DNA of 64,000 nucleotides from Neofusicoccum parvum (GCA_020912385.1 CP087207.1:3782001-3846000), one strand, 5' to 3'; counted from the first letter of the stretch, positions 40,963-53,094 are shown. Numbers and translations: made by a program. The notes: generated from the sequence alone by a model not told the origin.

Positions 40963-41261
40963 CTAACCTTTCGAAACTTCTGGGACAACGCAAGATATCA
41001 CCCGAGGATGTTACAGAAAGAATCACGTGTATATTTTCGTCATCTTACTGGGCATATCAGCGACATACCGCGGCTTCGTCAATACAAAACATATTCAGGA
41101 GGAAACAAGATTAACGTATCTCACAAGCGAGCGGTGCACACAAGCAAGCGGTGTACCCCATTAACAAACGCGTCCTCTTAGCTATTGTTAGCCATGTGTC
41201 AACCACATTGGCCCGCAATCACGTGTTTTACCTCCTTGTTCCACATGCGTTTTACTACTTG
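40963..41261. other. Downstream region of the membrane protein gene
   Basis: About 300 bp with no gene recognised, leading into the Fot1/pogo leader. Confidence 0.5.
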
Positions 41262-42072
41262 CCTTGTTACTACACCATACACCTACCCCTGCACAAGTCA
41301 TTCACCCTAGTTATGCGTATTTCCGTAAATCCGATCATTACACCTATATAGCAAGATTCTGTAGCAACAATAAGAAAACCAGCGGTGTCTTACTTTCTCG
41401 CGCCGTTCGACACCATGCAACAACCACAACACGCTCAATCTTCTTCATATGAAGCTCGTCTACTTCTAGCATCGGAAGCTATCAATCGAACCCGAATTTA
41501 AAGTGCCCAGATGCTGCGAAGGCGTTTCGTGTTGCCGCAATAACGCTTACGCGACGACGCGTCAGCATCCCTCCACGACGTGATTGCACGCCCAAATCTC
41601 GAAAACTTACGCCTATTGAGGAATCTGTGATTGTTCAATATATTCTTGATCTGGATTCGCGAGGGTATCCCCCCGACTTTGCGCTGTTGAAGATATGGCG
41701 AATAAGCTGCTCGCCGACCGAGCTGGGGGCAAGGTAGGCAAGAACTGGCCCTCCAACTTCGTCAAACGGACGCCCGAGCTGCGCACACGTCTAAACCGCA
41801 GGTACAACTATTAGCGAGTAAAATGCGAGGACTCAGAGCTTATCGCGTAATGGTTTAAGCTCGTCTAGAATACTATTACGAAGTACGGCATTGCGGATAT
41901 AGATATTTATAACTTCGACGAAGCCGGCTTCCTTATAGGCATAATTATAACTGGAATAATTGTTATAGCTTCGGAGCGACGCGCTCGACCGAAATCAGTC
42001 TAGCCTAGCAATCGTGAGTGGGTTACCGTGATCCACGGAGTTAACGCCGAGGGCTGGGCGATTCCATAGCGA
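41262..42072 (+). pseudogene. Fot1/pogo-type transposase, RIP-degraded and truncated
   Basis: Tc1-mariner superfamily transposase remnant. Leader 41262-41414, then ATG 41415 (MQQPQHAQSSSYEARLLL). Frames then carry RKLTPIEESVIVQYILDLDS (HTH_Tnp_Tc5/CENPB region), VGKNWPSNFVKRTPELRTRL, SELIA-stop-WFKLV, YGIADIDIYNFDEAGFL (first catalytic Asp region of the DDE domain) and NREWVTVIHGVNAEGWAIP. There are several TAG/TAA stops and one shift. The sequence stops at about 42072, before the second and third catalytic residues, where LTR fragments begin. The 3' half and right terminal repeat are missing. Confidence 0.82.
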
Positions 42073-42084
42073 CGAGGTGCCACG

Positions 42085-42302
42085 TGTAACGAGCGGGCCT
42101 CTGCCTCTAAGGACCCAAACACTAGAGAGGGTGGAAACCTGTCGAAGGGTTTTCCTTGAGTGGGTATAAGAAGAGGTACGTGAGAAAAGAGTAGACGACT
42201 AAAGACTAAGCACTACGTGCGAAGGCCTTATTACTAATAATTAGTACTAAATTATTATTAAAGTTAACTACGAAGGTCGAAGTACTAGCTAAAGAGTATA
42301 GG
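42085..42302 (-). repeat. Gypsy LTR fragment, heavily RIP-mutated
   Basis: Starts TGTAACGAGCGGGCCTCTGCC and matches the U5/R part of the gypsy LTRs in reverse orientation (TTCCTTGAGTGGGTATAAG, TGCGAAGGCC, TACGAAGGTCGAAG). It is cut at 42302 by an LTR1 piece. Confidence 0.8.
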
Positions 42303-42353
42303 TGTAACGGAGTGCCTTCTGCTACACGACTTCGGAGTCGTCGGGTAGGAGTT
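42303..42353 (-). repeat. LTR1 end fragment
   Basis: TGTAACGGAGTGCC to GGGTAGGAGTT is the reverse complement of the last 51 bp of LTR1 (as at 3859-3909). It is cut at 42354 by the TGTCAGG repeat. Confidence 0.85.
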
Positions 42354-42534
42354 TGTCAGGGCTCAACCTCAGGATGATCACTGAAAGGTTTATTGCGCTA
42401 TGTACGTTAAGCTAAGACTTCCAGAGAAGAAGAAGAAGAAGAATGAAGAAGAGAACTTAAATACAAAGAGGGCTTAGTATCACGTGACTGCCGATGATCC
42501 TCTAAGGCTTCTCCTGAGGCTTCAGACTCTAACA
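42354..42534. repeat. 181-bp solo LTR-like TGTCAGG repeat
   Basis: Complete unit, TGTCAGGGCTCAACC to CTCTAACA, closely similar to 18224-18404. No flanking duplication is seen (GAGTT left, TCACC right), so one flank was probably rearranged. Confidence 0.8.
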
Positions 42535-42537
42535 TCA

Positions 42538-42560
42538 CCCCCCCCCCCCCCCCCCCCCCC
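42538..42560. repeat. C23 homopolymer
   Basis: 23 consecutive C directly after the TGTCAGG repeat. Non-coding context. Confidence 0.95.
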
Positions 42561-43019
42561 TTCCCCTCTTTCCGTTTTCAGACGGTGTCGGGTTCAATTC
42601 TCAGTGGGGGCGGATCTTTTTCCATTATGGAGGGGTATACAAGGTGAAAAAGCGAAGGACTTTGACATCAAACGGCTACATGGCGTAGTTGGAAACTTGG
42701 CTGACCGGCAGCATGCGACGGTGGTACGTTGCGTTGAGGTGGTGACATCTCTCAGTTGATAGGCTGTTACAGGCTTGTCGACTGGCTGTCGAATTAAGGG
42801 CCTGTCTGTTGACAGGAAGAGGGTTCTCCGGCACTGGCGGATTCCGTCCAGTGGTCTGTAATGCCCGACCAGGTGACCTAGTACTGTCGTCTCGCAGTTC
42901 ACTGCTGGTTGATAGGAAGGATCAATATCACCTGGATCGGGCTCGGCTTCGGCCGGGCCAAACCGCTTGTCTTTTGCTCACTGCCAGTTCTCGTTCAGTT
43001 GCCTGTCAGTCCAATCTTA

Positions 43020-43235
43020 GTGCTAGAGTTCCTGTGGGGTTCGTTGCTGGTTCCTTTGTTCTAGGTAGGAGTCCAGCGCTGCTGTGTCCTTCAGTGCTGA
43101 TGCGGGTTCCCATGTTGGCCGAGCATACCCTTCCTATTTAACTTGATACTGTAGCTGGCGCCTTTGTTGACCTGGTCTTTTTGCCATTCTCTCGCCTAGG
43201 ATTGCCTCTACTACCCATTCATCCTGGCCGTCCAC
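43020..43235 (-). pseudogene. Gypsy-D chromodomain remnant
   Basis: The minus strand reads DEWVVEAILGERMA, then RRQLQYQVK-stop-EGYARPTWEPASALKD. This is a chromodomain pattern in which the Trp of the usual VKWEGY is a TAG, a RIP-type change. Chromodomains direct integration to modified histones. Confidence 0.78.
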
Positions 43236-43913
43236 TTGGACTGGTGGGGGTTGATAGTCGTCCTGTACTTGGCTTGGTAGTGGGTCTATTCCTGCCGGCC
43301 GGAGGAGGTCTACGTGGAAGACATTGTGTACTGCTCTAGGGATATCTAGTTTGTAGTTATGAGATCCAACTACCTCAATAACAGTGAATTTTACTGCCTT
43401 ATCATCGAGTTTCTTGCTTGGCCTATCCGTCTTCAGGTTCCGTAGGTGTAGCCAAACCTTGTCACCTACTTTGTACGCAGGTGAAGGGTTTCTCTGCCGG
43501 TTGGCTTGCCTCTCTTATTCCTGTTGAGCCTCTGCCATGGACATCTGCGCCCAGTCCGTGACTTCTTTGATCTTGGCTACAATTGCCTCCGCTCTTGCCA
43601 CTGGGGAGTCCCTGTGGGGGTCATTGGGTTGAATATCCTCAAGCAGTTCCAGTGGCTCGAGGTGGAACCCATAGGAGAGGAAGAAGGGGCTTGCCTGAGT
43701 CGTTGTTGACGTTCTTCCATTAAGGGCTAGCTGAACAACCGGTAACTAGTCCGCCCAGTCTTGCTGGTAGTGATCTACAAATAATGCGAGTTTCCTTGCT
43801 ACTTCAGTGTTCATTCTTTCCGTTGATCCATCCGTTTGGGGGTGGTAGGCCGTTGAGATACGTCTCTTGATCTTAAGCAGTTAACAAATACGTTGCGAAA
43901 GAAGGCTCACAAA

Positions 43914-44264
43914 TTACGTTCCCCTATTAGATACGATTACTACTGGGACACCATGATTCCGGTAGAAGCATTTAATGAACAGCCTTGCAATGGTTTCCGT
44001 TTCAGTATTTAGGCAGGCCTCAAGGATTACTCCTTTCCCTAGGCGGTCGGTTATTACCATAAGCATTTCGCAACCGTTACTAGATGGCAGTAGCCTAGTA
44101 AAGTCAATAGAGATCTCTCTCCATTGACGGCTTGGTACTGGTAATGGCTTGAGCAGCCCTTGCTTCCTGTCCCTCCAGACCTTAGTCCTTCCATAGACAT
44201 CACAGTTCCGGCAGAACCTCCGGACATCATTGATAAATCCTGGCCAGAAGAAATGCCTTGCCAC
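43914..44264 (-). pseudogene. Gypsy-D integrase fragment
   Basis: Open 116-codon stretch starting MARHFFWPGFINDVRRFCRN with the second half of the HHCC zinc motif (FCRNCDVYGR) and the first catalytic Asp region (WREISIDFTRLLPSSNG, MLMVITDRLGKGVIL). It stops after HGVPVVIVSNRGT, where the second Asp (SDRG) reads Asn. A damaged DDE integrase. Confidence 0.85.
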
Positions 44265-44945
44265 GAGAGAGACTGTTTGGATACGTCCAGGATATGCTAA
44301 GAGGGGGGAGTCGTGTATCTCTTGAATGATTCTCGTTCGTAGTGGCTCAGAGTCTGGTACCCATTTCCTATCCCTAAAGAGGAGGCTCCCTTGGTTGTCC
44401 AGTAAGCACTTAGTGATTGAGACCTTGAACTTTGTAGTAAACTCTAGGGGAAATGTTCTTTCTCCTTACTGTACTGCTTCTCGGAGTTACCTTAACGTCT
44501 GGTCCTGCTAGAGTGCCTCTTGCCATTGATCCTCTAGGGAAGGAGGTTCTCGTGCCTGTTGTCCTGGTCGTGCTTGTCGAGGTTTAACTGCCATGGCTTC
44601 TTCAGATAGAAGTGACTCTTCATTGCTCCATTCTTGTTCTTCAGGGTCCTCTGGTGATCCAGTGTTGAGGACCAATCCGTGGGGTATTAACTAAAGCAAT
44701 TGAGCCGTTCTTTGTTCAAGTCTCTTATCTATATCTGTTGTAGGCAAGTCTTGGTCCCTTCTTGTCAATGCGTCTGCCAATCTATTAGTTTTCCCTGGGG
44801 TATATTCAATAATAAAGGAGAAGCGGCTAAGCTCTCTCTACTATTAAATCTGCCTTTCAGAAAGCCTTCTTGCTGTGGTAAAGTATTCCAGGTTCTTATG
44901 ATCAGTAAAAATCTTAAACTGATGAAGTCCTTTTAGTTCGGCATC

Positions 44946-45992
44946 CTACTGGCGTAAACACTTAACCACCGCAAGTAATTCCTTGTCATAGATCGGGTAG
45001 TTACATTCTGCTGGGAGATTCTTCTTTGAAAAGAACGCTACTAGTCGTAGAAAGCCGTTATTATTAAATTGTTGGAGCACTCCTCCTGTGCAGTAACCAG
45101 ATGAGTCCGTTGCGAGGATTGTTTCTCGCTCTGGATCGAATTGTATAAGGACTGGTGTAGTAATAAAGGCCTTCTTTAGTTTTTTAAATGCGGTATTGGC
45201 TTCTTGACTCCATTGGAAGACGGTGTTCTTTCTTGTTAGGGAGACCAGGGGAGATACCAGGTTAGAGAAGCCCTTAATAAACCGTCGGTAAAAGTTGGTA
45301 AAACCAAGGAATCCAAGTACCCCTTTTACAGTCGTTAGTGCTTTCCATTCTTGAATTGCTCTAACCTTCTCTGGGTCCATGCGGATGCCCTGTCCGGCCT
45401 CAATGATGTACCCAAGATACTTAGTAGACTGGACTTCAAATTCGCATTTCTTTAGGTCAAGTTGTAGGCCTGCAGTATCCAGCTTCTCTAGTACCTTGTT
45501 CACCTTTTCTCGGTGCTCCCGACGAGTTCCGTCCGTGAAGATAAGAATATCATCAATGTAGGTAGAGACAAAGTCATCTAAGAAATCTCTTAATGTCCAG
45601 TTGATATACCGTTGAAAAGTACTAGGTGCATTCGCCAGTCTAAATGGTGTTACCAACCATTCGAAGAGCCTAAAGCGTGTCTGGAATGCCGTTAACCACT
45701 CGCTTCCTTCCGTAATTCGTATCCGGTGGAAGGCAGCACTCACGTCGAGCTTCGTAAACCACTTAGCCTTACTAATTCGATTAAGTGTCTCCTGGATCAG
45801 TGGTAGGGGATAGCGGTCCTTTCTTATAATCCGATTAAGAGCCCGGTAGTCACAGTAGAAACGAAGGCCTCCTCCAGGTTTCTTTACAAAGAGGACAGGT
45901 ACTGCTGCTGGCGAGTTGCTTACACGGATAAAGCCTTTATCTAGTAGCTCGTTAAGAGTCTTCCTTAGTACAAGAAGCTCATCACGAGACAT
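44946..45992 (-). pseudogene. Gypsy-D reverse transcriptase / RNase H fragment
   Basis: Longest open piece of Gypsy-D pol (348 codons). RT fingers LLDKGFIRVSNSPAAVPVLF, KPGGGLRFYCDYRALN, KLDVSAAFHRIRI, RLANAPSTFQRYIN, catalytic YIDDILIFTD, CEFEVQSTKYLGYII, then FLGFTNFYRRFIKGF and the start of RNase H (ILATDSSGYCTGGVLQQ, YPIYDKELLAVV). It ends at a TAG within RNase H. Upstream RT and downstream RNase H continue with stops. Confidence 0.9.
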
Positions 45993-46388
45993 ATTATATA
46001 AAGGTCCCTATGGGGCATCAGGTGTCTTGCCGTTGGTATCCTTTTCCAGTTCAATTTGATGGTTAATTCCAGGTCGGTGCGGTGGGAGTTTTTCCGCCTC
46101 TTTCTTGTCAAATAGACTGATCCGTTTAGGGTCTACCCAGCTAGGTAACTGGCTTCGGAAATCCATAAGGGGCTTCTCCTGTAAGGCCTTATTGATATCC
46201 GCGAGGCTGGCTGTAAAGATCTGATATCCTTTCTTTTTTCTAAGCCTTATAAGGTGGCAAAAGGCAGCAGCTCCAATTAGCTTGCCTTAAGACTTAGGGA
46301 GATCAGTGTCTTGCTTTACAGTCAATCCAGTATCCTTAAAGGTGATGGTTCGTTCGCTCTAGTCAAGTACTGCTTTTTCTTACACCAT

Positions 46389-46655
46389 TCAGGGGCTCCC
46401 TAGCATAAGATCGCATCCAGAGAGTTTTGGGACGATATAGAAGAACATGCGCTTTTGATGATGGCCCCCAATGTCGACTTCAGCCCAGGCAACTTCATTG
46501 ATCTTCCACCCAGTTGGTGTTAGTCTATCTAGTGTCCTTGGTGAGATTTTAATACGCGGGAGGTTACAGCGTTCAGCGAATTTATGGCTCATTACAGCGT
46601 AGAATTCACAACCAGTATCAGCAAGAGCTTTTCCAAAAGTCTCTTTATTGATCAT
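46389..46655 (-). pseudogene. Gypsy-D aspartic protease fragment
   Basis: 88 open codons with ALADTGCEFYAVMSHKFAER (retroviral-type DTG active site written DTGC), EVDIGGHHQKRMFFYIVP and a final DLMLGSP. It corresponds to the retropepsin domain between gag and RT. A TAG follows where Trp is expected (LGSPW). Confidence 0.8.
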
Positions 46656-47430
46656 AACTGAAGTGAGAAGTGAATCCTGTTCTAATTTAGGTTGCTGTTT
46701 ACGCCATTCATCCTATGCTTCCTGCTTTTCCTCTACTGTTAGCTCCTACCTGCGATTTCTAACAGGAGCTTTTAGTTTTCCGACTGCTGGGAGGAGGTCT
46801 CATTATCCTCTATATCTTCCAGTTGCGGTCCTACGTGTCCCTCCTGCTAAGCAGGCCTTGCAAAGCGTGTAGGTCTCCTTGGTAGTAGCCAGGAGCATTA
46901 GGCAATTAGATACGTTGAGTCGCCGTAGCGTAGGTAACGGTGTTCCTCCTTTCGTTTCTGCATCTCTTGATTATTCACCCACTTAACACGGCGCCCTTGG
47001 GCTGCCTTAGCTGGCCTAGTAGGTTCCCAGTCCATGTTATCGTGTTGGGGCGTCGTTGTTTTTGGCTGCTTGGACCCTGGCTGCCTGCTAGTGGACCCTG
47101 CCGAGCTAACCTTATTCTAACCACGCCACCACCCTTCCTACCAGCCCTGTTGGGCTTTCTTGCCATTGTTACGCACATGAAATGCCTCCAGTTGATCACT
47201 AACGCGTTTCAGCTCAGTGCAGTAGTCCTCAAAGGACTGGCTTGTACTTCCAAGGCCAATCATGCTGTGCTGAAGCTCTTGACTGAGTCCTAAGATATAT
47301 AGGATTGGATTGGATTGGATTGGTCTAATCAGGCTACGATGTCTTCTGTGGAGACATAAGAGCCATCCTATATACATTACCGCGCCTTTCATTCGTTATT
47401 GCCTTGCCTCACTTCTCAGCCCAACTCCGT

Positions 47431-50400
47431 TTAGTGATCGTGCGGCGGCTGCGTCGCCCCGCTAGTCCTATCTAGGCCAGACAGCCGTGCAGTTGATTTT
47501 AGGAATTGAATCACCGCCTTTACTACCCGTATGTCCGGCCTCCATCGTTCCTTTGGCCCATCGACCGGTTGCCCAGTCCGCCAGTCCTGCCTCCTACTCC
47601 ACCCTCTAAGCATGTATGAAACGTCTCCCCACCTTTCCCCCACGCTACTTGCTAAATCTTTACGGGCCTGCTGCCACTACGGGCAGACTAAAAGGACATG
47701 CTGTACTGTCTCCAGCCCATGTCCACACTCGCACTGTCCTGATTCCTCTCTCCGTAGCTGGTAGAGAAATTCCCGAAGGAAGCTATGATTAGTCCGACAC
47801 TAGATGAGGATTGCTGCACTTTCCGCGTCGAGGCTATTATATAGCCGTAGTGTGTGTTGTCCTGGGAAGGCTCCATCCAGCTTGCGCGTATATTTCCCCC
47901 ACGGGCTTGGCTTTACTGCTGCGTCCTCTCGTTCCTAGCGTAGCCGCTGCCTTACTAGCGCCTCAACTGTTTCCCTTGCTCGCCGCCTGTTTCGCCTATC
48001 GATCGTTGGTCGTAGCCCAGGTACTGTTGTCTCTTGCGCGGCTTGGTGTGCCGCCTCGTTCCCGGCGACTCCACTATAGGCTGGAACCCACATAAACATG
48101 ACTGCTGCGCCCTTAACCTCGATCCTAACTATAAGCTCCCGTATTCTCTTAACCAGATACTGGCCTAACAGGCTTGCTTGTAACGTCCCTACCCGCTGGA
48201 GTGCCTTTATACTGTCCGTAACTATCCAGAAAGTGTGCACAATGCGGCCCGGTATTGGTGCATTTATCTGCCGCGGGCGCTGGGCTAGCCATTCCAGTGC
48301 AAACACCATAGCTTGTAATTCCGCTATTACCACTGTTGAATTTTGGCTCCGTTCTACTGTCTCTTGCCTGATTACCGTGAAGCCTTTAATTCTAGTCCAG
48401 CGTACTGCTGCCGCGCCACAGAGCCCGTGCCTGCTTGACCCATCGGTAAAGATAGTATCCGCGGTCGGTAGGGTCTGCACCTTAGCTGTCGCACTGTCCC
48501 GGTTGGTAATAACGATATTTGGCTGGATATCGCGCTCCCACGGTGGGAGCGTCCATGGTACAATAGTCTCTATAGGGGCTGTCCTTTCTGGAGCAATGAT
48601 GCTTCCGTAATAGTCCCAAGTCTTTCTTAGTGGGGAGGGATATACCTCTCCCTGCTTAGGAAAACGCTTGACGCAGTCTACTACTGGGTTATCCGCTGGT
48701 AGCGTGTATAGCCTTACTAGATACTTCGATACTTTTGCGCGTAACCGAAGATCTACTGGTATTAGGCACGCCTCTCCTTCGGCAGTAGGGAGGGCGACTG
48801 TACGGAAGGCGCCTGTGATCGCCTGTGCTCCTAATCGCTGGACTCTTTCTAGATGCCGTACTAGCTTTCCTACTCCTAGTCGCCCTGGACCGTACCACGT
48901 TGACGCCGCGTAGTCGGTTATTGGGGTAACCGTCGCCTGGTATAGTTGTCTCATTCCTCTTAGGCTAACACCTTTAAGTCTCTTGATCGCCAGGCATTGC
49001 GTGATCGCCTTGCTCGTAACCTTAGTGATATGAGGTACCATGGTAAGCTGGTTGTCGAGTAGGACCCCAAGCACTTTTACTTGTTCACTATCCGGTATCT
49101 GTGTACCCTGGAATACTAACGGCGCCTCTGGCGAATCCCTTCGTCTGCTAAGCCGTGTAAAGTGGATCAACTTCGTCTTTTCTACTTCGAACGTTGCTCC
49201 GCTCTCTACGGCCCAGTTTTCAGCCTTTGGAATTACTTCTTGTTGTAGTCTCTGGACGTTATAGCTGACGGTTGGGCCAGTAACCCACGCTGTGAAGTCG
49301 TCAACGAAGCCTAGAGACCCGCCCTTCTGGCTGATTTGGGCCTCTACGAGGTCTGCATTGTACAGGATATAGAGGATAGGTGATAGGGGCGAGCCTTGAG
49401 GTAGGCCCGCGTGCTTCACCTCTGCCACAGGCGAGCAGAAACCACCGACCGTGATACACGCTCTTCTCTCGCTACAGAAGCTCTCTACCCATCTTACGAT
49501 AGCGGGGGGTATCCTCCTTGTCTGGAGTCTTTGACATAGAACCTCTTTATGGACTCCGTTGTACGCTCCTTGGACATCAAAGGTAACGAGGGAAAGAACC
49601 TGTTGTCTTCTCCACGCCCAAAAGACTTTCTCTATTAGGACGTTTAGTGCCTGCTCGCAGGACCTTTGCCGTCGGGCCCCGAAGTGGTTGGCAGGGAGCA
49701 GTCCGTTGGACTCAGCCAGATATGATAATCTGTTTGCTATGACCGCTTCTAGGCCTTTACTAATAGTTGGTAGTAGTGAAATCGGTCTATAGGCCTTCGG
49801 CGCTGTATAGTCCGGTTTCCCTGACTTTCTTAGCGTGACGATCTTGGCTATTCGCCATGCTCTTGGTAGGTGGCCTAGCCGTAGTGATGCCTGGTACAGG
49901 CAGCTGACGTGTCGCCCTACTACCGGCCAGAGCTCTCTCCACACTCTAAATGTAAGGCCATCCGCCCCGGGCGCCTTTCGTGGGTTAGCTGTGAAGATTG
50001 CTCTTTTAACCTCGTCCTCAGTTAAAGGTGCCATAATGACTGGCTCCGGCTGTATAGCCTGGTTGGCCCCCCGTTTCCTTGGTGTCGCTTGTGGTGGGAA
50101 AAAGGTTTCCATTAGCATCTGGGCTTTTTCTTCGTCCGTACTAGCGGCCTTGTCGTCCTTTACAAGCGTTGGGACCTTGGTGAATGACTGTTCCATTTTG
50201 GTGAGAGCGTTTGCCCTCCACACGTTCCCTGGGTCCGAGATAAATTCTCGCCAATGCGCAGCTTTCTGTACACGGAGCTCCTGGAAGTATTGACGTCTAG
50301 CCTCTCGTAGCTGCTCGTGTACCTCGTATACCGGGTATCCCTGTCTCCGTAGCGCCGTGTAGTGATTTCTTAGTGACGAGACTGTCCTCCGTAGGATTGA

Positions 50401-51400
50401 TAGCCGCTCCGTCCACCACCTTTTTGCATATAGAGATGGTCGAGCTCTGGGTACCCGATACTGAATGGCTCCTTAAATGTGCTGTAGTAAGGTCTCGGCT
50501 TCCCCCTCTAGCGCGGCGGCGTCTAGGCACTGCGCTGGTGGTGGTAGCGTCTCTTCCAACTCTTTTCTTATAGCTCTCCAGTCCGCCTTCTCAAAAAGTA
50601 ACCGTCTATCTTGTAAGGGGTTTCTGTATACCTCGAGGTCGAATTCCGTCTCTATAGCCCGGTGGTCGGACCCGTGGTCTGTTAGGTGGACTTGGCACTT
50701 GACCTTCCGGTTCGCGAGTAGCTCGGTCGCTAGTATTACGTCGATAGTAGATCTAGAGTTACCGTTATGGTGCTCCCATGTAATAGTCCCCGGTTCGAGT
50801 AGGGATTGCAGCTCCTGACGTTGAATGAGGTTAAGTAGCTCGTTAGCCTCTCCTTGTCTTGGATCTGTAGCCACCTGATCCCCTCCCCAGAGCTGGTCGC
50901 GGCGATTGACGTCGCCAGCCACTATAACTTGTAAGGCCTCTCCCTCTATCTTCTTTACTTGTTCGATTGTCTCCTCGAGGATCTAGAGACGCTCCTTTAG
51001 TTGGTCTTCGTGATCGTATACCGTCTTCCCACCCCGGGGGATGTAGACGGAAAAAATCAGAACCGGAACCCCTTAGCTGCGAATAAGGACTGCCGCTATA
51101 TCAGATGATTGGCTTGGAATAGACTGTCCCTGGGTGTTTTTGTTTAGCCAGAGCATCGCCCGAAAGCTATGCCTGACGTGTCCATCCTTTCGTTGTACTG
51201 TTGGAGTTATTACTTCCCACTGATGGTGAGAAGTAACCCTCGCTTTACTCTCGCCCGAAAGCGTAAATATGTACGGCTCTACAACTACCAGAACGTTGAA
51301 CCGTGCCGTATCGGTATCGTTAAGGAGACTCCACTAGGTCTCCTTCTGTTTTCCGACGTTTAGCTGGAGGATCCGTAGTGGCTCCTCTAGTATGTAGTTG
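47431..51400 (-). pseudogene. LINE-C ORF2 (EEP-RT-RNase H), interrupted
   Basis: One frame throughout. EEP: LRILQLNVGKQKE (near 51370), VIVAGDVNRRDQLWGG (near 50925), STIDVILAT, GSDHRAIETEF. RT in the 762-codon open stretch 50223-47935: AYRPISLLPTISKGLEAVI, VTFDVQGAYNGVHKEVL, GLPQGSPLSPILYILYN, catalytic FVDDFTAWV. RNase H: TIFTDGSSRHGLCGAA, VIAELQAMVFALEW, VTDSIKALQ, GNEAAHQAAQ. C-terminal motif CECGHGLETVQHVLLVCP. Stops include TAG near 51334, TAA at 50473 and TAG at 47935. The frame overlaps the ORF1 end with no ATG in the overlap. Confidence 0.88.
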
Positions 51401-52739
51401 TAGGGGCGTCTTCCATCGCTACGTCCCTCCTTTGCTGGATGGACCTCCTTGTGTTTCTTGGGTGGAAAGGGCAGCTCCGGTCGAAGATCGTGTGAGCATC
51501 GCCGCAGGCTGGGCATTTTAGGTTGTCCCTGTTATTACATTCGCGGGTCTGGTGGGGCCCGGCGTAGATACCGCATACCGCCCTCCTTGTGCAGCGGCTC
51601 TGTTTGTGTCCATACGTGTTGCAGTTAAAACAAGGTCCCTTTAGCTCGCCCTTCTCAAACTCAGAGCAGAAGGCCGCTGATGCGCTAAATAAGACCGTAC
51701 GGTTCTGCAGAAGGTGCCCTACCGCCTCCTTCCTTACAAGCCAGATTACTAGAGATCCTACCGGCTTTTCAGATTTTGCCTTACTCAGCCACGATATCTT
51801 CATTCCAGTACAGTCGATTTCTGCTGTGCTGTTATCCCGCTTGAATTCTTCGAGCACTTCCTGCCGAAGGGTCCTCCCGTCGTTAACGCTGTGGTCTATT
51901 ACTATTTGCTTGGCCACCCTATCACACTTGAGTGGGAACCATGTCTCTCCCCTCATTCGAGCCCCAGGCATAGCCGTATATAGCCACTGAGGGTGCCTCC
52001 TTGCTGTAGATGCTTCGGTCTCGTTCCTAAAGACGACGTCGAAACGTTCTCCAGGTAGGATCCTTATGAATCTTATGCCCGTCTCTTATATGGCTTCCAT
52101 GCTCTTTAGTGCCTCCTTAAGGGTCTTTTTCATCTTGTTCGCGTCGCTTTTCTCTTCCTTCGTCCTCGTAGCATCTATAGTAATTGCCTGTTTCTCCTCG
52201 TTTGCTGGACGGGGTCCCGCGGCCTAAGCGGGCTTCCGGATTCTGACGCTGGGTTGGAGCGGGGTGTTAGCGTTGCCAGCTACTACGGCGCTGTAGGTAG
52301 GCTTCTTCGCTGAATTCCCGAGCTCTATAATAGACTCTCCGATCTTTCTTGCTACTTCTCTCTGCTCGTTACGGTCGGCTATAGCTTTATCAGCTTGAGC
52401 CTTTACCTCTACTAATAGCGCTTCTACGAGGTCCCGTAGAGCCTTATTTTCGGCTATCTGGGCGCGAATAACTTCGCCTAGCTCACTAATAGTCCTGGTC
52501 TGTCCCTTAACTGCCTCCTATAGTTGGGAGACCTGCTCTGCGACTGCCGTTAAGCCACGCGCTATACCGTCGACACCGCTTAACGTCGTCCTAGCGGCCC
52601 TCAGGCCGCTTGGTTTGGTTACCTCAGTACCAGTCTTGCTCCTTGTAGCCCTTCTAGTATGCGCGATATCCCCCTGGGGCCCTAGATGCGCGCTACTACC
52701 CCCCCCTTCCACCACGATTTCGTCGTTTTCGACGTCCAT
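51387..52739 (-). pseudogene. LINE-C ORF1 (coiled coil, zinc knuckles), interrupted
   Basis: ATG 52739 (MDVENDEIVVEGGG); one frame of 451 codons with stops at 52518, near 52227 and near 52090. Coiled-coil middle (NKALRDLVEALLVEVKAQ). C-terminal knuckles CFNCNTYGHKQSRC, CGIYAGPHQTREC and CPACGDAHTIFDRSC. In the second knuckle a Cys reads Tyr (TGC to TAC), a RIP-type missense. Confidence 0.85.
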
Positions 52740-53092
52740 CGTGGGGGTGGCCCGTGCGTCTTCGGCTATCCGAACCGTATAACGCCCGTTTTTGGTGTTT
52801 TCGCAACCTGCGAACTCGCTCGACAACGCTATAAGCAACAAAGACCCGTTAACGTAGGACGGGTAACAAGTCCCTAAGATATAAGATATATGCTCAAATC
52901 CACCGCGCTCTTTAAATCCACTACGCAGGGGTCTTTCCGTTTTCGTATAAGCCTTCCCGCACCTCACCGCCTCCGCGCCTCATTAAAATTCTGCCAGTAT
53001 CTTTCGCCCTAGCTTATCTCAGACGATTAAGTAGTTAGAATAGATTAATATCTCGTAATTGGAACGCGCTTGGATCGCGCTTCGATACAGGC

Positions 53093-53094
<2 letters not shown>

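Larger units (their letters stand above)
42595..47301 (-). mobile_element. Gypsy-D: degraded chromovirus, internal part only
   Basis: Minus-strand order: gag end (47300-47140, SFEDYCTELKRVSDQLEAF), protease (46655-46389), RT/RNase H (45992-44700), integrase (44264-43914 and flanks), chromodomain (about 43235-43020) and an unclear tail to about 42595. There are many TAG/TAA stops. No LTR pair remains. The gag end is interrupted by LINE-C at 47301, and gag upstream of that point is not found to the right of LINE-C. Distinct from the young gypsy at 56.6-61.7 kb by its RT sequence. Confidence 0.88.
47302..52990 (-). mobile_element. LINE-C: two-ORF non-LTR element, RIP-degraded
   Basis: Minus strand: leader about 52990-52740, ORF1 52739-51387, ORF2 about 51400-47431, short 3' UTR and a (AATCC)n tail at 47302-47324. 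It is nearly full length with no frameshift found; inactivation is by TAG/TAA stops and missense. It is inserted in Gypsy-D gag. Related to LINE-A by domain order (EEP, RT, RNase H) but a separate lineage. Confidence 0.88.

Noticed and set aside
42580..42625. Functional tRNA gene near the C23 tract
   Set aside because: A B-box-like GGTTCAATTC and a T run are present, but there is no A box or pairing acceptor stem upstream; poly-C occupies that place.
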